Of a stretch of DNA of 64,000 bases, positions 17,126-25,782 are shown piece after piece. Source of the stretch: Coxiellaceae bacterium (lineage in GTDB: Bacteria > Pseudomonadota > Gammaproteobacteria > Coxiellales > Coxiellaceae); NCBI GenBank assembly GCA_029212925.1, contig JARGOB010000005.1, positions 31,663-95,662 of the forward strand, in the 5' to 3' direction. The notes under the pieces were generated by a model that saw nothing but the letters and a program-made list of their open reading frames with translations, was not told the origin of the DNA and searched no databases. Numbering within the stretch: the first letter of the stretch is position 1; each line of letters opens with the position of its first letter. Made by a program: the position numbers and the translations under genes.

Positions 17126-17528
17126 ACATCCTTCCGCTGCGGAGTTCTTTATAATCTATTCTCAAGAATCCACCCCCCCCTCGCCGGGTTTTTCTTGTGT
17201 CCTTTTGCCCACCCGCCCTTTAAAACATTATCTCAAGAATCGAAGCACCAATCCTGACTCTCAAGACTCATTTACCCCCATTTGTGCACAAACTGGGAAG
17301 TTGACCTCCATCGAGGCTCCTGACGGTTTTCCACTTTCGGTAATACTCAAACAAAGAACCATCAGCACAGGCGGCAACCATTCTTTTTTCATAAATTTTC
17401 CCTTTATTAATTCAAAAAAATAATTCAAACACATCAAAATGTCGAATACAAGATATGACACCTCTTTACATGAACCTCATTACCCGCAACAATAACATTG
17501 CAAACTCACAAAGGACTAGGAGAATAGT

Positions 17529-18476
17529 GTGTCCAAAAAATTTCCCGCAAATAAAGCTGCTTTAAGTGCAATCGCATTAACCAGTGTTGTAGCAAGCACT
17601 GCTATGGCGAGCACACCGATCACAATGTTTAATACATCACACGGTAATTCCGCTGCACCGATTGATAAAATTGCACAATTAGTTAAAGACAATGTGTATA
17701 CCAGTGACTATCGCGCAATTAAAACCCAAGTGATTCATAATAAATCACACGCGCCGAGTTATGTGTTGGTGTATTTATTTTCGAAAAAATTTCATAAGGT
17801 AGAAGTCGCTCGTATTAATATCAATGATCAATATCAAGCCATGGGTAACATACAACACAATTATCAAATGACTGCGCAGGATATGTCTCAGCAACCGCAC
17901 TTAACCAAAGCCGTATGCCCAGACCCTACAGTGCAATTTATTGCGTTTGCACCCAATGCGATGCAGCTGGAACAAGACATCACCAAAGATGTTGCCGACC
18001 ATGCAGAAGCTGCAGGCCTTAAAACGGTGCGCTTATTAGTCGAAGATGCCACTTCACAAAACTACATTAATTATATGTCTTGCCCGAAAGTAATTGGTAA
18101 TTTCTATGATGGTGATGCCAACCCACAAATCATTACAACACATGATGGCGTCGTATCACACACAGACTTTGAAACCACACTTAAAGGCGCTTTCCGTCAA
18201 CACGTCACTAATTTTTGGCTAGCGTGTGAAGCATTCAATGACCCAATGAAAAGCGCGGTCATCGAGAGCGCAGGTGCACAAAAATATGCAGCGGGCATTA
18301 ATGACTTGTTAATCGGCCCAAGCGACCGCGCCGCGCAATGCGCAATGGAAGGCTCAATCGCCGGCGAGAACATCACGCACGCGTTCAACCGCTGTGTAAA
18401 ACTTGATGATGATCCCGCTACCAGTCAAGACCAATGGGGTTTTGGTGGCACCGATGATGAAGTTTTTGGCAAGTAA
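17529..18476 (+). CDS. Secreted caspase-fold-like protein with a lost catalytic His (paralog 1)
   Basis: 315 residues, GTG start with AGGAGA upstream. A signal peptide (ALSAIALTSVVASTAMAS) is followed by a domain that aligns throughout with the protein at 20272. Shared marks: VxRxNxNDxxQ near residue 95, VCPDPTVQFIAF, NYMSCPKVIGNFYDGD, and FWLACEAFNDP with Cys233. The paralog has a clan-CD-like His-Gly and Asp-Ser-Cys pair. Here the His-Gly position reads DGDANP, so the His is absent, while the Cys is kept. It may be a pseudoenzyme or regulatory partner. The first of a local set; a GST gene follows 13 bases later. Confidence 0.72.
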   Translation: MSKKFPANKAALSAIALTSVVASTAMASTPITMFNTSHGNSAAPIDKIAQLVKDNVYTSDYRAIKTQVIHNKSHAPSYVLVYLFSKKFHKVEVARININDQYQAMGNIQHNYQMTAQDMSQQPHLTKAVCPDPTVQFIAFAPNAMQLEQDITKDVADHAEAAGLKTVRLLVEDATSQNYINYMSCPKVIGNFYDGDANPQIITTHDGVVSHTDFETTLKGAFRQHVTNFWLACEAFNDPMKSAVIESAGAQKYAAGINDLLIGPSDRAAQCAMEGSIAGENITHAFNRCVKLDDDPATSQDQWGFGGTDDEVFGK

Positions 18477-18489
18477 ATAAGGAATCACT

Positions 18490-19227
18490 ATGCTAACGCT
18501 GTACCACGGCAAACGGTCTACCTGCTCGCAAAAAGTAAGATTATGCTTAGCCGAAAAAAAAATTGATTGGCAAAGCAAAATCATTAACATTAAAGAGCAT
18601 GAAAATGTATCGCCATTGTATTTAGCGATCAACCCCGATGGCGTGGTACCAGCGTTAAATGATGATGACTGGGTTATTACTGAAAGCAATGTGATTAATG
18701 AATACCTGGATGACACACACCCGGAACCAACAATGAAACCGGCATCATTACAACGCCGCGCATTAATGCGCACGGTCGCGCAGTGGACTGGTGAGTTACA
18801 TCACCCTTTTTTGCGCACACTCACGCACTTTAATAATCCCGCAAAATCATCAAAGTCTGAATCACATCCCGCTGAACATTTAGCCGAGGAAGCCGAAAAT
18901 CACCCCATGGCTTCGCGTAAAATGTTACTGCTACAGGCCAAAGCTGGTGCATGCGATGGCGAGCTCGCCCTGCAAGAAGTGCATCGCGTATTTGATAAAT
19001 TACGCCGTGTAATCGACCAATCACCTGGCCCCTTTCTCATCAATGAACACATGACATTGGCCGATATTGCATGGATACCCAGCTTTAATCGTTTAGAAGA
19101 ACTTGAATTGCTTGAACAATGCTTCACTAGCCCTGCATCACGCTTAGCTTTATGGTGGCAATTAGTTAAATCACGTGATTCGTTTCAAACCGCCATTACT
19201 GACTGGTTAGATCCAACCAACACATAA
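18490..19227 (+). CDS. Glutathione S-transferase family protein
   Basis: 245 residues. Thioredoxin-like N-domain with LYHGKRSTCSQKVRLCLAEKKIDW, where STCSQK holds the likely catalytic Ser/Cys. The GSH-binding loop NPDGVVPAL and the ESNVINEYLDD motif follow. The C-terminal all-helical domain has the conserved MTLADIAWIPSFNRLEEL. Strong AAGGAA ribosome site, 13 bases after the caspase-like gene, so likely cotranscribed. Specific substrate unknown. The 3' end overlaps the convergent antiporter by 21 bases. Confidence 0.9.
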   Translation: MLTLYHGKRSTCSQKVRLCLAEKKIDWQSKIINIKEHENVSPLYLAINPDGVVPALNDDDWVITESNVINEYLDDTHPEPTMKPASLQRRALMRTVAQWTGELHHPFLRTLTHFNNPAKSSKSESHPAEHLAEEAENHPMASRKMLLLQAKAGACDGELALQEVHRVFDKLRRVIDQSPGPFLINEHMTLADIAWIPSFNRLEELELLEQCFTSPASRLALWWQLVKSRDSFQTAITDWLDPTNT

Positions 19228-20175
19228 GCCAACTATATAGAGAATATATACGGCAAATAAAATCAAACCATCAATACGACTGAGCAATCGTTTTTTCGGT
19301 GGCAACCAAGCTAATATCCAGCTTAATAATGCAATGCCAGCCATCACAGGAAAATCACGGGTTAATAATTGCATCGATATCTTACCCGGCGCAATTAATG
19401 CGGGCATCGCCATGACAGCCAGCAAATTAAAAATATTCGAGCCCAGCACATTACCCATCGCGATTTCATGATGTTTTTTTATCGCGCTATAAGCTGTCGT
19501 AGCAAATTCTGGCAATGACGTGCCAATGGCTACAATAGTCAAACCGATCGTTAATTCACTAATACCAAAATGCGCAGCAATCGATGAGGCACCAGACACC
19601 AATAACTCCGAACTTAAAAATAACAAACCCAAGCCCACCAGCCACCAGAAAATATTCCAACCTATAGATGGTTTTTCTTTAGAAGGAACCTCGCCTTCCA
19701 CTTCTATATCTTCAGGGTAGCGTTTAGCCACAAATACCGTCATATAAATTAAATAAATCAGCAATAGCAACAATAAAATCACACCATCCAGGCGTGATAG
19801 ATAATCATTCATGATCAAAATCGCTGACACAATCATAACGCCCACCAATAGCGGGTAATCGCGCTTAAAACAATGGCGATGTACGTGCATCGGCATGAGT
19901 ATCGCAGAAAAACCTAATACCAAACCGACATTAACAATATTTGAACCAATGGCATTACCAATCGCTAACTGTGTTTGGCCTTTTAGCGACGCAATAATCG
20001 AAACGATAATTTCAGGAAATGAACCGCCAAAACCAACCAATACAACACCAGCCACCAATGGCGACATGCCGATGACGGTTGCAATTTTTACTGAAGCAGT
20101 AACAAATCGATTAGCTCCCACACCAAGCAATATGCACCCAATAATAATGTAAACCACTGAGACAGATAATGACAT
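19207..20175 (-). CDS. Calcium/sodium-type cation antiporter (CaCA family, YrbG-like)
   Basis: 322 residues from ATG 20175; a start 25 codons upstream would add an unmatched Cys/Arg-rich leader. Ten to eleven membrane segments are arranged as two inverted halves, each carrying an alpha repeat: VLVGFGGSFPEIIVSIIASLKGQTQLAIGNAIGSNIVNVGLVLG in the first and VAIGTSLPEFATTAYSAIKKHHEIAMGNVLGSNIFNLLAVM in the second. The GTSLPE and GSN motifs bind cations. Length fits the YrbG group. It probably exports Ca2+ or another cation in exchange for Na+ or H+. Confidence 0.92.
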   Translation of the reverse strand: MSLSVSVVYIIIGCILLGVGANRFVTASVKIATVIGMSPLVAGVVLVGFGGSFPEIIVSIIASLKGQTQLAIGNAIGSNIVNVGLVLGFSAILMPMHVHRHCFKRDYPLLVGVMIVSAILIMNDYLSRLDGVILLLLLLIYLIYMTVFVAKRYPEDIEVEGEVPSKEKPSIGWNIFWWLVGLGLLFLSSELLVSGASSIAAHFGISELTIGLTIVAIGTSLPEFATTAYSAIKKHHEIAMGNVLGSNIFNLLAVMAMPALIAPGKISMQLLTRDFPVMAGIALLSWILAWLPPKKRLLSRIDGLILFAVYILYIVGLCVGWI

Positions 20176-20271
20176 TTGCAACGGTGTTTTCCTAGTTATG
20201 GCAAAATTGTTAGCATACACTCTTTGACGAGATACACAGCAGTGTATCATAACCCTGGGAAGGAGACATAG

Positions 20272-21267
20272 ATGAAGAAATGGTTCATACCATTAACAGC
20301 ACTGGCATGCAGTGCAACCGCAATGACGATTAACGCTGCACCGAATTACATGTTATTGCCTAACGTGAAAACACAACATTTGATGGCAACGCATGCGACT
20401 GAAGGCATTCAACAACAAGCTAGCGCCATTCAAATTGCTAAAAATGCGTTGGGACTCAATGATAGCAGCCCTTATAAAACCGTTCGTATTCGTGCAATTT
20501 ACAATCAAGGCAATCAATTAAAAGCTGTTATTGCTTATTTATTGAGTGACAAAGTCAAAGGCGCCACCATTATGCGCGTTAATCTGAATGACAATCAACA
20601 TGTCACATCAGTGATTGATAATTACCGCATTACTCCCGCCGACTTAAAACAATCGCCAAACTATGCGACTAAATTTACGCCCGTGTGTCCCGATCAATCC
20701 GTGCAATTTGTGATTGGCAATAATTTCACTGGTGATGTGTCGGTTAAAAATGAAGTGCATAAAGTTTATGATGCAGCAAAAGCTGCCGGCTACAACCCAT
20801 TCTTTATGACAACCAACAATCCTAATGGCCCTCAGCCAACCGTCCATGCTTATGAAAACTGGATGAGCTGTAAAAACGTCAAAGGATTTTATAATGAGTC
20901 GCACGGCAACGACTCTGAAATCTTAGTGTCCGATGGTGACTTTACTTATAATACTGTTGATACTGAATTGGTCGATCGCTTACAAAAAAAAGTGGTGCTA
21001 TTAGATTCATGCGATACCTTTAATGATCCATTATTATCGGCTATGACAGCAAAAGACGAAGGTGACTCACAGCAATATATCGCTGGCATTGTGCCTTTAC
21101 CGTTTGGATCTTCCGAAAGAACAGCGTCGTGTATTTGGTTAGCGGCATTACAACATTCGCCACTGAATCAACAGCTGATTGAAACTTGCGCAAAGACCGC
21201 AGGGCTTGATGCTGACTCATTCCGCATTCAAGGTGATGGCGTTGCTTATTTACGTGCTGCAGTTTAG
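20272..21267 (+). CDS. Secreted caspase-like (clan CD) protein (paralog 2, catalytic pair intact)
   Basis: 331 residues with a signal peptide (IPLTALACSATAMTINAA) and a perfect ribosome site GGAAGGAG. The central region has GFYNESHGNDSEILVSDGDF (His211-Gly212) and, 36 residues later, KKVVLLDSCDTFNDP (Cys247). A hydrophobic strand ending in His-Gly followed by one ending in Asp-x-Cys is the signature of clan CD cysteine peptidases (caspase, gingipain, clostripain, legumain). The family cannot be named. It aligns end to end with the protein at 17529. Conserved Cys residues (VCPDQS, WMSC) suggest disulfides, in line with export. Peptidase activity is inference. Confidence 0.75.
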   Translation: MKKWFIPLTALACSATAMTINAAPNYMLLPNVKTQHLMATHATEGIQQQASAIQIAKNALGLNDSSPYKTVRIRAIYNQGNQLKAVIAYLLSDKVKGATIMRVNLNDNQHVTSVIDNYRITPADLKQSPNYATKFTPVCPDQSVQFVIGNNFTGDVSVKNEVHKVYDAAKAAGYNPFFMTTNNPNGPQPTVHAYENWMSCKNVKGFYNESHGNDSEILVSDGDFTYNTVDTELVDRLQKKVVLLDSCDTFNDPLLSAMTAKDEGDSQQYIAGIVPLPFGSSERTASCIWLAALQHSPLNQQLIETCAKTAGLDADSFRIQGDGVAYLRAAV

Positions 21268-21272
21268 TTGAG

Positions 21273-21421
21273 TAGCTACCTTTATGCTGCACAATGGTAT
21301 CAAGGTGTATAGGGTACCCACTTTACGTACGTAAAGCGCAGCGTAGTAGAACGAAGCGAGCCATGAAGTAAAGTAGGTACGCTGTGCGCCTTGATAAACC
21401 ATCGTGCAGCGTACCTAGCTA
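21273..21421. repeat. 149-base imperfect palindromic element
   Basis: Ends are TAGCTA on both sides (21273-21278, 21416-21421). Long arms pair: ATGCTGCACAATGGTATCAAGG against CCTTGATAAACCATCGTGCAGC, with a few mismatches. The centre has GCGCAGCGTAGTAGAACGAAGCGAG. It differs in sequence from the 107-base family but has the same design. It may end transcription of the preceding gene. Confidence 0.75.
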
Positions 21422-21560
21422 GAAACATTAACAAATACTTAAACCTCTATAAGAATTAACCAATAACACTCACGAAGTTTGACAGCCCCATCAAGACCTG
21501 CTTATATAAACTTATCGCGTGGGGATACTGAGCAATCGTAATTTTAGTGGGATAAAATTC

Positions 21561-23051
21561 ATGAGAAATATAACACCTCCAAGTGCGGCACCCGTACTTG
21601 ACAAAGCAGCGCATCACGTTGCATTGCAAATGGCTCGTCGATTTTATTGGTTTCATCATAGACCTGATGGAAGCCATGCTCCCATCAAGAAAACACGCTT
21701 CAGTGTGGAGGAAATACCGAGCTCCCCCACAACAACTGCTAGCAGCTCAGAGTCATCGCCAACGTATAAGCGCAATAAACGGCAATTTAGAAATCTCAGC
21801 GCCAGTGAAGCCGCTTACAATGCTTACCTTCACTATTACAGCAAGCTAAACCAAGAAAAGATTACCGTTCCTTACCCAAATCATTTAGCGCTAGCATCCC
21901 ACATCGTCAGTATTGGCACGAATGATGCTTTCATGCACGATGTACTGCATGCGCCCTCACCAGCAGGCAATGGTAGTGCCTATGTTGATTTCAAACATAT
22001 ACACGAACTAGAATACAACGCACAAAATCAGGCAGCTGAACATGCTTTTTATGTTTATCAACTGCTGCTCAAGCGCCAGCAAAAGTTAGCTACTATCAAA
22101 ACCATTGATGGTGACGACAAAAAAAATAAAATTCAACTCATGACCCAACTACAGCGCAGCCAGCAAGCCGCTGAAGACCTGGCCTGCGAAGTGCGTCGTG
22201 ATTGTATTAGAACATTACACAGCAGCTTCCAAAATCGCTCACCGATGAGTGAAGACGCTGAATTCAGACATGAAATGGAACAGCGACAATTCAATCAACA
22301 GCTTGACCAACAAAGCATACAATCCGCATGGAACGTCGGCTTTAAACTCAGCGCACCGGTCGCAGCCATTGCCGCATTAGTTACTTATGGCGTCGCGTAT
22401 GCCTACTCCGTTGTCAAGCAAGCACATGCAGGTAATGATTGGAAAAAACAAAATTCCACCCACCACCGCAAAGGCAAAGTGTGGGCTCGTGAAGCATCAC
22501 AAGCGGTACGAACTTTTTTTGCCGCTGCTGCATTCGCATTTGTTGTCATCCCTGTCATGCTGATACACCGCAATACCCGCCGGCCCAGCCTCAGCAAAGA
22601 CACGGCCACCTCTCGACTATATGATATGTATAATACGGTCACAGACGAAAAAGGGAAAATTGAACCGGAACAAAAGAATAATGTCATCAAATTTATTAAT
22701 GCCATTATTCGCTCATATCACGCCAACCCGTTATCGCAAAGCAAAAGTAGCAAACGTTTAATCGCTTTATTGAAATCAGATCAGACCAGCCTAGAAGAAA
22801 AATTACAAGGAGTTGTTGGTTACTTAACAGCTACCCATACCACAAAGCCATCGCGTCATACAATACGCAGCTTGTTGTGGTCACGCGACGAAAAATTTAT
22901 TAGCGCTGACAGCTCACTTGCCTACAATCAAGGCAAACGCTTACATACCGTCATTGAAACAGCTTTAGATAAGGCAGACCTTACGCCGCAACCAGTCAAA
23001 GCTAAACGCCAGGTTAGGTTTGCACCAGCTATTACCTATCGCACGTTTTAG
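21561..23051 (+). CDS. Orphan protein with two central membrane segments
   Basis: 496 residues from ATG 21561 (MRNITPPSAAPVLDK); a GTG at 21519 is the alternative and neither has a strong ribosome site. Not recognised. The N-terminal ~250 residues are charged and helical (QNQAAEHAFYVYQLLLKRQQKL, QLQRSQQAAEDLACEVRRD). Two hydrophobic helices follow at ~260-285 (SAPVAAIAALVTYGVAYAYSVV) and ~315-335 (FFAAAAFAFVVIPVMLI), separated by a short basic loop. The C-terminal ~160 residues are basic and soluble. Two adjacent helices in a large soluble protein without a signal peptide recall membrane-inserting effectors of intracellular bacteria; inference only. Confidence 0.75.
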   Translation: MRNITPPSAAPVLDKAAHHVALQMARRFYWFHHRPDGSHAPIKKTRFSVEEIPSSPTTTASSSESSPTYKRNKRQFRNLSASEAAYNAYLHYYSKLNQEKITVPYPNHLALASHIVSIGTNDAFMHDVLHAPSPAGNGSAYVDFKHIHELEYNAQNQAAEHAFYVYQLLLKRQQKLATIKTIDGDDKKNKIQLMTQLQRSQQAAEDLACEVRRDCIRTLHSSFQNRSPMSEDAEFRHEMEQRQFNQQLDQQSIQSAWNVGFKLSAPVAAIAALVTYGVAYAYSVVKQAHAGNDWKKQNSTHHRKGKVWAREASQAVRTFFAAAAFAFVVIPVMLIHRNTRRPSLSKDTATSRLYDMYNTVTDEKGKIEPEQKNNVIKFINAIIRSYHANPLSQSKSSKRLIALLKSDQTSLEEKLQGVVGYLTATHTTKPSRHTIRSLLWSRDEKFISADSSLAYNQGKRLHTVIETALDKADLTPQPVKAKRQVRFAPAITYRTF

Positions 23052-23071
23052 CTCCCATTAGCATAATTCAT

Positions 23072-23090
23072 GGACCTCGCATCGAGGTCC
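23072..23090 (+). terminator. Hairpin after the two-helix orphan gene
   Basis: GGACCTCG, loop CAT, CGAGGTCC: a perfect 8-bp stem 20 bases after the stop codon. There is no T run, so it may stabilise the 3' end rather than terminate. Confidence 0.45.
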
Positions 23091-23138
23091 TGCTAGATCA
23101 GTTACACACAGGCGTCATCAAGCTTCCCATAAAAACCC

Positions 23139-25718
23139 TTAAGAGAATGCCAATTGATTATCATCTCTTCGCACTTTAATCGTGCTACCAGGTAAAAAGT
23201 TACCCGCCAAGATATCCTCCGCCAAAGGATTCTCAAGATACTGCTGCAATGAGCGCTTCAAAGGTCGCGCACCATATACTGGGTCATAACCCATTTCGGC
23301 CAATAAATCTAAGGCGGTTTCTTCCACTTCAAGTTGATAATCTTTTTCAGCTAAACGCTCACGAATACGGCTAATTTGAATTGTCGCGATACGGCGGATT
23401 TGTTCTTCACCTAATGGGTGGAATACTACCGACTCATCAACACGGTTTAAAAATTCAGGCCTAAAGTGCTGACCAACCACTTCCATCACGGCTGCCTTCA
23501 TCGCATCGTAATCACCTTGTGAGGCAAATTCTTGAATAATATGCGAACCTAAGTTTGAGGTCATCACGATCACCGTATTACGAAAATCAACGGTGCGACC
23601 TTGGCCATCAGTTAAGCGCCCATCATCCAACACTTGCAATAAAATATTAAATACATCGGCATGCGCCTTTTCAACTTCATCCAATAAGATCACCGAATAA
23701 GGGCGACGGCGCACCGCTTCGGTTAAGTAACCGCCTTCTTCATAACCAACATAGCCGGGAGGTGCACCAATTAAACGCGCTACGGAATGTTTTTCCATAA
23801 ACTCAGACATATCAATACGCACCATCGCATCGGTAGTATCAAACATGAAGTTGGCTAGTGCTTTACACAATTCTGTTTTACCAACACCGGTAGGCCCTAA
23901 AAATAAGAATGAGCCGATCGGACGATTAGGGTCAGAAAGCCCCGCACGTGAACGACGAATAGCATTTGATACCGCACATACCGCCTCATCTTGACCAATG
24001 ACTTGCTCGTGTAACTCACCTTCCATTTTCAACAGTTTTTCTTTTTCACCTTCAAGCATTTTTGACACCGGAATATGCGTCCAACGCGATACGACCTGCG
24101 CAATTTCTTCTTCTGTCACTTTATTACGCAGCAACTTATGCTTTTCTTCTTGCTTATTTTCAGTTTGTTGCGCTTCTTGTAAGCGCTTCTCTAATTCAGG
24201 AATTTTGCCATATTGTAACTCCGATACCTGAGCCAGGTCCTGCGCACGCATAGCCGCATCTAACTCAAGCTTGGCTTGCTCTAATTCTTCTTTAATGTGC
24301 TGCGCACCTTGCAAGCTGGCTTTTTCACCACTCCATATTTCATCAAGATCAGCATACTCTTTTTCCAAACCATCAATTTGTGTTTCTAAATCACCTAAAC
24401 GTTTCTTCGATGCTTCATCGCTTTCTTTTTTCAATGCCTCACGTTCAATCTTTAACTGGATCAAGCGACGTTCAAGTTTATCTAAGGCTTCTGGCTTCGA
24501 ATCCATTTCCATGCGGATTTGACTGGCCGCCTCATCAATTAAATCTATTGCCTTATCAGGCAAATTTCGATCGGTAATATAACGTGTTGATAACGTCGCC
24601 GCTGCTACAATTGCTGGATCAGTGATATCTACACCATGATGAATCTCATAACGTTCTTTTAAACCACGCAGAATAGCAATCGTATCTTCAACGCTCGGCT
24701 CATCAACTAACACTTTTTGGAAGCGCCTTTCAAGTGCCGCATCTTTTTCAATGTATTGACGATACTCATCTAACGTTGTTGCACCGACACAATGCAATTC
24801 GCCGCGTGCTAATGCAGGTTTTAACATATTGCCCGCATCCATCGCGCCATCAGCTTTACCTGCACCGACCATGGTATGTAACTCATCAATAAATAAAATC
24901 ACTTGCCCTTCTTGTTTAGACAAATCATTTAACACTGACTTTAAACGCTCTTCAAATTCACCGCGAAATTTTGCACCAGCAATTAAAGCGCCCATATCCA
25001 GTGACAACAAACGCTTGCCTTTAACACCATCTGGTACTTCGCCATTAACGATGCGTAAAGCTAGCCCTTCAACGATCGCTGTTTTACCAACACCTGGCTC
25101 ACCGATTAATACCGGGTTGTTTTTAGTACGGCGTTGCAACACTTGAATAGTGCGACGAATTTCATCATCACGGCCAATGACTGGGTCAATTTTACCAAGC
25201 TCTGCACGCTCAGTAAGATCAATGGTGTATTTCTCTAACGCTTTGCGGTTCTCTTCAGCATTGGCATCATTGACTTGCTGACCTCCACGCATTTCATCAA
25301 TCGCTTTTTCTAATGCATTTCTATCCGCACCAGCATCTTTTAATACACGGTCTAATTGACAGCGCACATCCATCGCCGCCAATACAAATAATTCAGATGA
25401 GATATATTGATCATTGCGTTTTTGTGCAATTTTATCGCACACATTAAGCACTTTGCTCAGGTCTTTGGATACATGCACTTCACCGTCAGCACCTTCAACT
25501 TGCGGCAATTGATCCAGTGCTTGATCGAGCTTATCGATTAACACATTCATATTAATGCCCGCTTTAAGTAACAACGGTGCCACCGAGCCATTGTCTTGTT
25601 CAAGCATCACCTTCATCACATGAATGGGTTCAATAAATTGATTATCACGGCCATTAGCTAAAGATTGCGCATCTGCTAAAGCGGTTTGAAATAAGGTAGT
25701 AAAGCGATCCATTCTCAT
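23139..25718 (-). CDS. clpB: ClpB, Hsp100 disaggregase
   Basis: 859 residues, the usual ClpB length. N-terminal Clp-N repeats ([33 protein letters not shown]), NBD1 with Walker A GEPGVGKT and [13 protein letters not shown], the coiled-coil M domain (~410-520), and NBD2 with [35 protein letters not shown] and the [11 protein letters not shown]alker B. It works with DnaK to rescue aggregated proteins. The first ATG matches the E. coli start. It is a single-gene unit; no sigma-32 promoter was confidently read. Confidence 0.98.
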   Translation of the reverse strand: MRMDRFTTLFQTALADAQSLANGRDNQFIEPIHVMKVMLEQDNGSVAPLLLKAGINMNVLIDKLDQALDQLPQVEGADGEVHVSKDLSKVLNVCDKIAQKRNDQYISSELFVLAAMDVRCQLDRVLKDAGADRNALEKAIDEMRGGQQVNDANAEENRKALEKYTIDLTERAELGKIDPVIGRDDEIRRTIQVLQRRTKNNPVLIGEPGVGKTAIVEGLALRIVNGEVPDGVKGKRLLSLDMGALIAGAKFRGEFEERLKSVLNDLSKQEGQVILFIDELHTMVGAGKADGAMDAGNMLKPALARGELHCVGATTLDEYRQYIEKDAALERRFQKVLVDEPSVEDTIAILRGLKERYEIHHGVDITDPAIVAAATLSTRYITDRNLPDKAIDLIDEAASQIRMEMDSKPEALDKLERRLIQLKIEREALKKESDEASKKRLGDLETQIDGLEKEYADLDEIWSGEKASLQGAQHIKEELEQAKLELDAAMRAQDLAQVSELQYGKIPELEKRLQEAQQTENKQEEKHKLLRNKVTEEEIAQVVSRWTHIPVSKMLEGEKEKLLKMEGELHEQVIGQDEAVCAVSNAIRRSRAGLSDPNRPIGSFLFLGPTGVGKTELCKALANFMFDTTDAMVRIDMSEFMEKHSVARLIGAPPGYVGYEEGGYLTEAVRRRPYSVILLDEVEKAHADVFNILLQVLDDGRLTDGQGRTVDFRNTVIVMTSNLGSHIIQEFASQGDYDAMKAAVMEVVGQHFRPEFLNRVDESVVFHPLGEEQIRRIATIQISRIRERLAEKDYQLEVEETALDLLAEMGYDPVYGARPLKRSLQQYLENPLAEDILAGNFLPGSTIKVRRDDNQLAFS

Positions 25719-25782
25719 TTGGATATCTCTCTCGTTAGATTAAGTTATCCATTATGTGGTGCTATTCAGTTAAATTTCAAGC

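Larger units (their letters stand above)
16688..17528. other. Long gene-free interval with repeats and a candidate small RNA
   Basis: About 840 bases. It holds structured repeat copy B (16814-16919), a cluster of CATCCCGGCC words (16934-17001), a promoter-terminator pair (17015-17125), and imperfectly duplicated sequence at 17105-17240 (two copies ending TCTCAAGAATC). Open frames across it have no family resemblance and are rich in Pro/Thr from repeat sequence, so none is called. Confidence 0.7.

Noticed and set aside
16802..17257. 151-codon open frame over the repeat region
   Set aside because: It covers repeat copy B, palindromes and the small-RNA candidate; the translation is low-complexity and not protein-like.
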